From JBECKS01 sp964557005 (GTDB lineage Bacteria > Pseudomonadota > Gammaproteobacteria > Pseudomonadales > JBECKS01): a stretch of DNA of 64,000 nucleotides. A program made the translations under genes and the position numbers. This document shows positions 54,484 through 61,618 of this stretch, piece after piece. The DNA lies in assembly GCA_964557005.1 (NCBI GenBank), contig CAZKYI010000004.1, forward strand, positions 62,001-126,000. Reading direction: 5' to 3'. The notes beneath the pieces are model-generated. The model made no database searches, was not told where the DNA came from, and worked only from the letters and a program-made list of their open reading frames with translations. Position 1 is the stretch's first letter. Every line of letters begins with the position of its first letter.

Positions 54484-55410
54484 ATGTCGATTGCACTGGA
54501 AATTAAAAATCTGAAAAAAGAATATGCGACGGGTGTGAAAGCACTCAAAGGCATTGATTTAAGTGTCAGGGAAGGTGATTTTTTTGCCTTGCTTGGGCCG
54601 AATGGTGCGGGAAAATCCACTTGCATCGGTATTATTACTTCGCTGGTGAACAAAAGCGCAGGGCAGGTGAGCATTTTTGGTCATGACATCGATAAGGAAT
54701 TGAATCAGGCAAAAATGTGTGTGGGTCTGGTGCCTCAGGAATTCAATTTTAATCAGTTTGAAAAGGTAGAACATATTTTGCTGACACAGGCAGGTTATTA
54801 CGGCGTGCCTTTAGCGCTGGCAAAACAACGCGCAGAGAAATATCTCAAATTGCTCGACTTGTGGCCGAAGCGTAACGAGAGCGCCAGAGTTTTATCAGGT
54901 GGTATGAAACGTCGTTTGATGATTGCACGTGCCTTGATGAACGAACCCAGATTATTGATTCTTGATGAACCAACGGCGGGTGTTGATATTGAGTTGCGCA
55001 GAAGCATGTGGGATTTTCTGATTCAACTGAATCAGCAGGGCACCACCATTATTCTCACCACCCACTATCTGGAAGAAGCGGAGAGTCTGTGTCGAAATAT
55101 CGCAATTATTGACAAGGGCAGCATCGTTGAAAACACCAGTATGCGCAGCCTGATTGCAAAATTACAGACAGAAACCTTTATTTTTGATTGCGAACAAAAT
55201 TTGCCACAGGATTTTTGCATAGCAGAATTTTCAAGCAAGGTGACGAGCGAGCAAAGTTTCGAGGCTTCCTTTCACAAAAGCCAAAGTATGAATGCCTTGT
55301 TCAATCAACTGAATGCTATGAACATCATTGTTAAAAGTATGCGTAACAAAAGTAATCGTCTTGAAGAGTTGTTTATTTCTCTGGTTAAAGAGCAGGGAGA
55401 AAAAGCATGA
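54484..55410 (+). CDS. ABC transporter ATP-binding protein (YadG-like)
   Basis: 308 residues. Walker A is GPNGAGKST, the signature is LSGGMKRRL, Walker B is LLILDEPTAGVD, and the switch His is in TTHYLEEAE. It belongs to the ABC-2 exporter group and pairs with the permease encoded next, whose ATG overlaps its stop by 4 bases. The substrate is unknown; the YadG/YadH pair is a common uncharacterised exporter. Confidence 0.93.
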   Translation: MSIALEIKNLKKEYATGVKALKGIDLSVREGDFFALLGPNGAGKSTCIGIITSLVNKSAGQVSIFGHDIDKELNQAKMCVGLVPQEFNFNQFEKVEHILLTQAGYYGVPLALAKQRAEKYLKLLDLWPKRNESARVLSGGMKRRLMIARALMNEPRLLILDEPTAGVDIELRRSMWDFLIQLNQQGTTIILTTHYLEEAESLCRNIAIIDKGSIVENTSMRSLIAKLQTETFIFDCEQNLPQDFCIAEFSSKVTSEQSFEASFHKSQSMNALFNQLNAMNIIVKSMRNKSNRLEELFISLVKEQGEKA

Positions 55411-56177
55411 AGCATAATAACTGGATTGCATTTCAAACTATTTTTGTAAAAGAAGTGCGTCGTTTCATGCGCATTTGGCCACAAACCTTGTTGCCACCTG
55501 CAATTACCATGGTTTTGTATTTTATTATTTTTGGCAACCTGATTGGTTCACGCATCGGCAAAATGGGCGGCTTCGATTACATGCAGTTTATTGTGCCAGG
55601 CTTGATTATGATGTCGGTGATTACCAATGCTTACGGCAATGTGGTGTCCTCTTTTTTCAGCACCAAATTTCAGCGCAGCATTGAAGAATTACTGGTATCT
55701 CCCGTGCCGAACTACATTATTGTTTGCGGTTTTGTATTTGGTGGCATTGTTCGGGGTATCCTGTGTGGTTTTATTGTTACCTTGCTGTCTCTGTTTTTTA
55801 CCCATCTTGCTGTCGAAAATATTGCAATCACCTTGCTGGTGGTATTCCTGACGGCCGCCTTGTTTTCTCTGGCAGGATTTATCAATGCGGTGTTTGCCAA
55901 TAAATTTGATGACGTTTCTATTATTCCAACCTTTGTGCTGACACCTTTAACCTATCTGGGCGGTGTGTTTTATTCGATTCAACTACTGCCTGAATTCTGG
56001 CAGCATGTTTCAATGGCGAATCCTGTTTTATACATGGTCAATGCCTTTCGTTATGGCATTCTGGGTGTGAGTGATGTGAACATCTGGTTTGCTCTGGGTA
56101 TGATTACTTTTTTTGTGATTGTGTTTTTCGGTGTTGCCTTGTATTTACTTCACAAAGGCACGGGTATTCGCCAGTAA
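55407..56177 (+). CDS. ABC-2 type transporter permease (YadH-like)
   Basis: 256 residues with six predicted membrane helices. The ABC-2 motif region AFRYGILGVSDV lies near the C-terminus, and ALFSLAGFINAVFANKFDDVSIIPTFVLTPLTYLGG is the conserved family block. It is translationally coupled to the ATPase gene. Substrate unknown. Confidence 0.92.
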   Translation: MKHNNWIAFQTIFVKEVRRFMRIWPQTLLPPAITMVLYFIIFGNLIGSRIGKMGGFDYMQFIVPGLIMMSVITNAYGNVVSSFFSTKFQRSIEELLVSPVPNYIIVCGFVFGGIVRGILCGFIVTLLSLFFTHLAVENIAITLLVVFLTAALFSLAGFINAVFANKFDDVSIIPTFVLTPLTYLGGVFYSIQLLPEFWQHVSMANPVLYMVNAFRYGILGVSDVNIWFALGMITFFVIVFFGVALYLLHKGTGIRQ

Positions 56178-56194
56178 ATTTTTAGTGAACCGCT

Positions 56195-57013
56195 ATGGCT
56201 GAAAATCCTTTAGGCAAACACAGTTCGTATGAACAAGCATATTCACCAGATTTGCTGTTTGCGATTGCCAGAGCGCCTCGCATAGAAGGCATGCATGGAT
56301 TCGATGTCTGGAATGCCTATGAATTTTCGTGGCTGAATCAGGTGGGTTTGCCTCAAGCCGCTATTTTAAGAATAGAGGTTCCTGCAAGTAGCGCGAATAT
56401 CATTGAATCAAAATCGCTAAAGTTGTATCTCAATACCTATGCCTTTCTGGCTTTCAAAAATGAAGTGGATTTATTGCAGCAACTCGACAAGGATTTAAGC
56501 GCGTGTGTGCAGTCAAAAATTGAACTGAACTTACTGGGTTTGGATTCTCATTATTCCACTCTGAATGTGCCCATACCCGATGGTTTCCGCTGTCTGGAAA
56601 CTTCCACCGAGTTAAAGTGTGATGAACATTTGTTTGAACAGGTAAGTCCCTCTTTGTTGCTATGTTCAGCAACGCGAGTTTCACACAAAAAACTATACAC
56701 CCATTTGTTTCGTTCCCTATGCCCTGTGACTGCACAACCTGATTGGGCGAGTGTTTTTATTAGCTATAGCGGTCAGGAAATTACAGAGGAAAGCCTGCTC
56801 GCGTATTTGTTATCTTTCAGAAAACATCAGGGTTTCCATGAAGCCTGCGCTGAACGCATTTACAGCGACTTGATGACTTGCTGCAAGCCGCAACAACTGA
56901 CGGTCTATGCTGCATTTACCCGAAGAGGGGGCATCGACATCAATCCGCTTCGTACCAACGATATGGTTTTTAGTAGAGATTGCGGAGTGGTCGGCAGGCA
57001 AATCCGCCAATAA
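56195..57013 (+). CDS. queF: QueF, NADPH-dependent preQ0 reductase
   Basis: 272 residues, the long (type II) form, with two tunnelling-fold halves. It reduces 7-cyano-7-deazaguanine to preQ1, a step in queuosine tRNA modification. The conserved nucleophile block is LCPVTAQPDWASVFI near residues 178-192, with SYSGQEITEESLLAYLLSFRKHQGFHE following. It lies 17 bases after the ABC permease. tRNA-Ser is next downstream. Confidence 0.94.
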   Translation: MAENPLGKHSSYEQAYSPDLLFAIARAPRIEGMHGFDVWNAYEFSWLNQVGLPQAAILRIEVPASSANIIESKSLKLYLNTYAFLAFKNEVDLLQQLDKDLSACVQSKIELNLLGLDSHYSTLNVPIPDGFRCLETSTELKCDEHLFEQVSPSLLLCSATRVSHKKLYTHLFRSLCPVTAQPDWASVFISYSGQEITEESLLAYLLSFRKHQGFHEACAERIYSDLMTCCKPQQLTVYAAFTRRGGIDINPLRTNDMVFSRDCGVVGRQIRQ

Positions 57014-57150
57014 TTTTTGTTATAAATTATTACTTTAACTTGTTTATATAACTCATTGATTTAAGAAAATTTATAAGCAACTTAGCGCTTGCGCCCGATG
57101 TTTGGCTGGTTTAGGCTACGCCGCGCTTGGGCTGACGTGTTTTGACAAAT

Positions 57151-57238
57151 GGTGAGGTGTCCGAGAGGCCGAAGGAGCACGCCTGGAAAGTGTGTATACG
57201 GAAACGTATCGAGGGTTCGAATCCCTCCCTCACCGCCA
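57151..57238 (+). tRNA. tRNA-Ser (anticodon GGA)
   Basis: 88 bases with encoded CCA. The acceptor arm is GGTGAGG/CCTCACC, the anticodon loop is CTGGAAA within CACGC/GTGTG, and the long variable arm TATACG-GAAA-CGTAT marks it as serine class II. The T arm is GAGGG/CCCTC. It reads TCC and TCT codons. Confidence 0.95.
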
Positions 57239-57256
57239 CTAAATCCCCTTTGCCTG

Positions 57257-57285
57257 TTTCTCTACACAAATCGAGCTGCTAGAAT
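57257..57285 (+). promoter_or_regulatory. Candidate promoter for SRP RNA
   Basis: TTTCTC (57257-57262) and TAGAAT (57280-57285) are 17 bases apart, followed by GC-rich CACGCCCGC and then the RNA about 16 bases on. The -10 box is good and the -35 weak. Confidence 0.5.
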
Positions 57286-57301
57286 CACGCCCGCATAGTT
57301 A

Positions 57302-57413
57302 TGGTGACTTTGCCGGTTCCCTCGCAATGATAAATTGAGAACCCCGCCAGGCCTGGAAGGGAGCAACGGTATCAGTAGACTCATGTGCCGAGGTGTAGCT
57401 GGTGAAGTCGCCA
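57302..57413 (+). ncRNA. ffs: Signal recognition particle 4.5S RNA
   Basis: About 112 bases. The conserved apical hairpin with CAGGCCTGGAAGGGAGCAAC (GGAA tetraloop and asymmetric bulge) binds Ffh. The ends TGGTGACTT and AAGTCGCCA pair with one G-U. The place directly before dnaX is typical. It would form with Ffh the particle that targets inner membrane proteins. Confidence 0.93.
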
Positions 57414-57453
57414 CTCGAATTCCTTTCCTAAAATCGACCCCAATCGAGCGTTA

Positions 57454-59064
57454 ATGTCTTATCAGGTACTTGCAAGAAAGTGGCGCCCCAAACGTTTCAG
57501 CGAAATGGTGGGGCAGCAGCATGTACTCAAGGCGCTTGAAAATGCGCTGAATCAGGATCGCCTTCATCACGCCTATTTGTTTACAGGTACACGCGGGGTA
57601 GGCAAGACCACCATTGCACGTATCTTTGCCAAATGTATCAACTGCGAAAGCGGAATCAGTGCCGAGCCTTGCGGTAACTGTTCGGTCTGTACAGCGGTGG
57701 ATCAAGGCCGTTTTATGGATTTGATTGAAATCGATGCTGCTTCCCATACGGGTGTCGATGCCATTCGTGATTTGCTCGATAACACCCAATACACGCCGAC
57801 ACAAGGCAAGTTCAAGGTTTACCTGATTGACGAAGTACACATGCTTTCCAATAGCGCTTTTAATGCGCTGCTGAAAACTTTGGAAGAACCCCCGCAGCAT
57901 GTGAAGTTTTTATTGGCGACGACTGATCCCCAAAAGCTCCCCGTGACGGTGCTTTCCCGTTGCCTGCAATTTAATTTGAAAGCGATGTCTTCGACTCAAA
58001 TAGCTGAACATTTGAAAGTGTTGCTTGAAAAAGAAATGATTGCCTGTGACGAAGAAGCGCTGGCATTAATTGCGCAAGCGGCTGATGGCAGTATGCGCGA
58101 TGCGTTAAGTTTGTGTGATCAAGCCATTGCACACGGCAATGAAAAGCTGGTGGGAAGCGAAGTGCGCAAGATGCTGGGTTTGGTGGATCGCGCCTATGTA
58201 TTTAATTTGCTCGATGCCTTGCTTGCCAAAGATGCGAAAGCCTTGCTGGATGAAGTAGAAAAGCTTTCACTCGATTCCCCAAGCTATCAATCGGTTTTGG
58301 CAGAACTGATTACCTGCATGCACCAGATTGTGATTGAACAGGTCACAGGTGTGGATACGCATCAAAAAATCAAGGCGCTTGCGCGTGCCTTTACTGCGGA
58401 AGAGCTGCAACTCTATTATCAAATTGCCTTGAAAGGGCGGCAGGATTTGGCCATGCACCCTGATCAAAGACAGGGCATGGAAATGTGCTTGTTACGCATG
58501 CTCTTGTTTCGTCCTGAAAAACTTGCCAGCCCTCAAACGTCTGGCGGAAGTTCTACCAACACGCCAAAAGTTTCACCCGGAAGCGTACCCCCCTCGTTAG
58601 AGACATCTGAAAAAAAAAAGCCTGAACTGAAAGCTGATGCAAGCACCACGCTTGAGGTTCAGGCAGGGCAGTTTTCCTATCAAAGTATTCCCGATAAATG
58701 GACACAGATTTTTCTAAAATTAAATCTGCATGGTCCGGCAGCGACGGTAGCAAAAAACAGCACGCTTGAAAAAACGGGCGCACGTCAATTCAAACTGCGT
58801 TTTGAAAAACAATTTGAGTTATTGGCAACACAGCAAACCAAACAAACCATTCAAACGGCACTCAGTGAATTTTGGGGTGAATTGGAGCTTGTGTTTGAAG
58901 CAGGGAGTCTGTTTCAACCCACGCCACAACAATTATGTGATGCGCTTGATTTGGAAAAAAGCCGTTATGCCGAGCAATATATTCTGGAAGATGAATGCGT
59001 CAAAGTTTTGATTAATGAGTTTGATGCAGAAATTCAAACCGGTAGTGCAAAATTACTTCACTGA
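57454..59064 (+). CDS. dnaX: DNA polymerase III subunit tau/gamma DnaX
   Basis: The 536-residue clamp-loader ATPase. It starts MSYQVLARKWRPKRFSEMVGQQHV; Walker A is GTRGVGKTT, the zinc cysteines lie in CINCES...CGNCSVC, Walker B is YLIDEVHMLS, and the SRC motif is VLSRCLQF. A Pro/Ser/Thr linker near 365-400 leads to the tau-specific C-terminal domain. An A10-G slippery run with an immediate -1 stop at codons 386-389 suggests a shorter gamma form. It is shorter than E. coli DnaX (643). ybaB and recR follow. Confidence 0.96.
   Translation: MSYQVLARKWRPKRFSEMVGQQHVLKALENALNQDRLHHAYLFTGTRGVGKTTIARIFAKCINCESGISAEPCGNCSVCTAVDQGRFMDLIEIDAASHTGVDAIRDLLDNTQYTPTQGKFKVYLIDEVHMLSNSAFNALLKTLEEPPQHVKFLLATTDPQKLPVTVLSRCLQFNLKAMSSTQIAEHLKVLLEKEMIACDEEALALIAQAADGSMRDALSLCDQAIAHGNEKLVGSEVRKMLGLVDRAYVFNLLDALLAKDAKALLDEVEKLSLDSPSYQSVLAELITCMHQIVIEQVTGVDTHQKIKALARAFTAEELQLYYQIALKGRQDLAMHPDQRQGMEMCLLRMLLFRPEKLASPQTSGGSSTNTPKVSPGSVPPSLETSEKKKPELKADASTTLEVQAGQFSYQSIPDKWTQIFLKLNLHGPAATVAKNSTLEKTGARQFKLRFEKQFELLATQQTKQTIQTALSEFWGELELVFEAGSLFQPTPQQLCDALDLEKSRYAEQYILEDECVKVLINEFDAEIQTGSAKLLH
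58610..58663 (+). other. Probable programmed -1 frameshift site for gamma subunit
   Basis: Ten A residues (58610-58619) then G form A AAA AAG in the dnaX frame. After a -1 slip the next codons are GCC and TGA, so translation stops at 58623-58625. A perfect 7-bp stem, CCTGAAC (58621-58627) with GTTCAGG (58657-58663), encloses a second hairpin, CAAGC-ACCAC-GCTTG. This mirrors the E. coli dnaX arrangement. Gamma would be about 390 residues. Confidence 0.75.
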
Positions 59065-59079
59065 TTAGAGAGAATGGTT

Positions 59080-59403
59080 ATGGAAAATTTATTTGGCGAT
59101 ATGATGAATCAGGCCAAAAAAATTCAGGAGCAAATGCAAAAAGCGCAACAGGAAATTGCCAATGCTGAATATAGCGGTGAGGCAGGGGCAGGTATGGTGC
59201 GTGTGGTGATGACTGGCCGCCACGATGTTAAAAAAGTGGTGATTGATGAAGCGTTATTAAAGGAAGATAAGGTGCTGCTGGAAGATTTGTTAGCAGCAGC
59301 AGTGAATGATGCGGTGCGTAAAGTGGAAGTGGGTAGCAAGGAAAAGCTGGGTGGTTTGGCAGGTGGTATCGATTTGCCTGCCGGTTTCAAAATGCCTTTT
59401 TAA
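59080..59403 (+). CDS. ybaB: YbaB/EbfC nucleoid-associated protein
   Basis: A 107-residue small DNA-binding dimer. Gln/Met/Lys-rich helix residues 7-27 (MMNQAKKIQEQMQKAQQEI) precede VRVVMTGRHDVKKVVIDEALL, and the conserved GGIDLPAGFKMPF end follows. Another ATG at 59074 is only 3 bases from the AGAGAG ribosome site, so ATG 59080 was chosen. It sits between dnaX and recR as in most gammaproteobacteria. Confidence 0.93.
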   Translation: MENLFGDMMNQAKKIQEQMQKAQQEIANAEYSGEAGAGMVRVVMTGRHDVKKVVIDEALLKEDKVLLEDLLAAAVNDAVRKVEVGSKEKLGGLAGGIDLPAGFKMPF

Positions 59404-59414
59404 TTAACGACTGT

Positions 59415-60008
59415 ATGAGCCAACTGATTGAACAACTGACTCAGGCGTTTTGCTGCTTGCCAGGTGTGGGTAAAAAATCTGCCCAACGCATGGTGCTTAA
59501 CTTGCTTGAAAAAAATCGTGATGGAGGAATGCTGCTCGCTGAAACCCTGATTAAAGCACTGCAAGGTGTGAAGCATTGTGAATCGTGCCGTAATTTTACC
59601 GAGCACAGCGTCTGTGAATTGTGTTCCGATGCGCGTCGTGATGCTTCGATGATGTGTATTGTTGAATCGCCTGCCGATGTCATCGCCATCGAACAATCAA
59701 AAAGTTTTAAGGGTCGCTATTTTGTGCTGATGGGGCATTTGTCACCTATTGACGGTGTTGGGCCTGAACAATTAGGTATCGAAGCCTTGATTCAACGATT
59801 GAAAAATTCTTTGGTGCAAGAAGTGATTATTGCAACCAATCCGACCGTAGAAGGCGAGGCAACGGCTTTCTATTTATCAGAAAGTATCAAGGAACTGGGA
59901 TTAACCGTCAGTCGTATTGCTCATGGTGTGCCGCTGGGTGGCGAACTGGAATATGTTGACAGCAACACTATTAGCCACGCCTTTAGCGGCAGAAAGCATT
60001 TCGAATAG
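59415..60008 (+). CDS. recR: Recombination protein RecR
   Basis: 197 residues, part of the RecFOR pathway that loads RecA on gapped DNA. A helix-hairpin-helix near residue 15 (LPGVGKKSAQRM) is followed by the zinc four-cysteine cluster CESCRNFTEHSVCELC and the Toprim domain (YFVLMGHLSPIDGVGPEQLG). The length is standard. It starts 11 bases after ybaB. Confidence 0.96.
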   Translation: MSQLIEQLTQAFCCLPGVGKKSAQRMVLNLLEKNRDGGMLLAETLIKALQGVKHCESCRNFTEHSVCELCSDARRDASMMCIVESPADVIAIEQSKSFKGRYFVLMGHLSPIDGVGPEQLGIEALIQRLKNSLVQEVIIATNPTVEGEATAFYLSESIKELGLTVSRIAHGVPLGGELEYVDSNTISHAFSGRKHFE

Positions 60009-60013
60009 TCCGC

Positions 60014-61144
60014 GTGAACGTCCGTTATATTTCGACACAGGCACAGCTTTCCGAACTCATTGAGTTTATTACGAGTAAACCGCAAGAAAATCTGGTCGCA
60101 CTGGATACCGAATTTGAGCGTCGCACCACTTTTTACCCCAAACCTGCATTGTTACAACTGGCTTTTGCACACACCATTTTTTTGATTGATGTGGTTGAAC
60201 TGCCAAAGCTTGATGCGCTGTTCGAAGTGCTCACACACAAGTTAATCGTGATGCACGCATGCAGGGAGGATATGGAAGTGTTTCGCGAACTCAGTGCTTG
60301 CAGACTTTCCAGAATTGCAGACACACAAGTAGCTGCGGCTTTGTTGGGATATGAATCACAACTGTCTTATCAGAAATTGGTGGAAAGCTTGACGAATAAG
60401 GTGCTTGATAAAAACGAAACCTGTTCAGACTGGCTGCAAAGGCCACTCAGTGAAGAGCAAATTCACTATGCTGCTGATGATGTGCGGTATTTAATTGAAC
60501 TATTCAATTTTTTATATGCGCAATTAAAACAAAAACAACGCGAAGAGTGGTTTTGGCAAGACATGGATTTTGTGCTTGAGCATATCGAAGAGCCACTTCC
60601 GCAAGATTATTTTGAACGCATGAAAGGTTTGAGTAAGTGTTCTCATGCTGCCTTGTATGCTGCTTTTGATTTGATTTTATGGCGTGAACATCTTGCCAGA
60701 GAAAAAAATATTCCGCGCGGTTTTTTAATAAAAGACAATGCCTTGTTACAAATTATCAGGCACTACGGTGCAAAAGCGCCTGCCAGTGCCAAGGCTTTTT
60801 TTCAACTGGAAGAAGTGCCTGCACCTTTCATCAAGCGTTATGGTGACAGGGTGTTAGCGTTAATCCAGAACAGCGAAGCCACTGCTGAAAAACAGCAGGC
60901 GATTGAAAAGTTATTGCAAGAGCCGCCTGTTCAAGCCAAAGCTTTTGCTAAAGTATTGAAACAAAAACGCACGCAGTTAAGCGAAGCATTGAATCTCAAT
61001 GCTGAGGTGCTGTTGTCGAATCGCCTGTTGAATGCCTTGATTGATGCAGTTTTTTTAGAGGCACGAAGAGAGAATTTTTCCACGATATTGAAGCCTTGGC
61101 GTAATGATTTGTTTTTTGAAACTATTACGAGCGCTTTAAAGTAA
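60014..61144 (+). CDS. rnd: Ribonuclease D
   Basis: A 376-residue 3'-5' exoribonuclease that trims tRNA and other stable RNA. The DEDDy residues lie in VALDTEFERR, HACREDMEVFREL and YAADDVRYLIELF. An HRDC domain follows near residues 210-290 (CSHAALYAAFDLILWREHLAREKNIPRG). It starts at GTG, 5 bases after the recR stop. ycgL follows, as in Pseudomonas. Confidence 0.95.
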   Translation: MNVRYISTQAQLSELIEFITSKPQENLVALDTEFERRTTFYPKPALLQLAFAHTIFLIDVVELPKLDALFEVLTHKLIVMHACREDMEVFRELSACRLSRIADTQVAAALLGYESQLSYQKLVESLTNKVLDKNETCSDWLQRPLSEEQIHYAADDVRYLIELFNFLYAQLKQKQREEWFWQDMDFVLEHIEEPLPQDYFERMKGLSKCSHAALYAAFDLILWREHLAREKNIPRGFLIKDNALLQIIRHYGAKAPASAKAFFQLEEVPAPFIKRYGDRVLALIQNSEATAEKQQAIEKLLQEPPVQAKAFAKVLKQKRTQLSEALNLNAEVLLSNRLLNALIDAVFLEARRENFSTILKPWRNDLFFETITSALK

Positions 61145-61148
61145 AAAA

Positions 61149-61430
61149 ATGAAAACATTCATCTCCATTTATAAAAGCCCCAAAAAAGAGGGGATGTATA
61201 TCTACCTTGAAAAAGAAACGGGTTTAAAGAAAATGCCTGAAAGCCTTATTCAACTCTTCGGCAAGCCTGTTCTGGTGACGCATATGATGATTGATGAAAA
61301 CAAAAAACTCGCCAAAGTTGACTCAAAAATTTTATTGGCATCCATTCAGGAAAAAGGATTTTACTTGCAGTTGCCCGATCCAGATGAAAGCTATCGGGCG
61401 CATGTGATTCAGCAGAACGATAAGCTTTGA
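61149..61430 (+). CDS. ycgL: YcgL domain protein
   Basis: 93 residues of the YcgL family, small and of unknown function, commonly placed after rnd. The core reads ISIYKSPKKEGMYIYLEKETGLKKMPESLIQLFG, and KGFYLQLP lies near the end. It begins 4 bases after the rnd stop, so co-translation is likely. It marks the end of conserved chromosomal synteny before the YD-repeat region. Confidence 0.92.
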   Translation: MKTFISIYKSPKKEGMYIYLEKETGLKKMPESLIQLFGKPVLVTHMMIDENKKLAKVDSKILLASIQEKGFYLQLPDPDESYRAHVIQQNDKL

Positions 61431-61599
61431 TGTTGTACGCCCTTCGCGTGAAGCCTGCATACCTTATCTCTGCGGCAACCGCATCACCCAAAGCCACCGC
61501 ATGGCGACTGGTGCAGTCGAATTCAGCCAAAGCTGGGTGTATGATGCCTTTGGCAAGCGGCTTGAATACACCGATTACGGTGACAACGACTACAGCTAA
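61431..61599 (+). pseudogene. Orphan YD-repeat (RHS-type) gene fragment
   Basis: Read in the frame that ends at TAA 61597-61599, the bases give CGNRITQSHRM and then WVYDAFGKRLEYTDYGDNDYS. GNRIT and VYD.FGKRL are typical of YD/RHS repeats, and the last residues resemble VYDDLGRL...ENDYS in the protein encoded from 61619. There is no start codon with a ribosome site, and the frame differs from the downstream gene. It looks like the displaced end of an older YD-repeat gene, but the exact 5' limit is unclear. Confidence 0.65.
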
Positions 61600-61618
61600 A
61601 AAACAATAAAAATAATTT

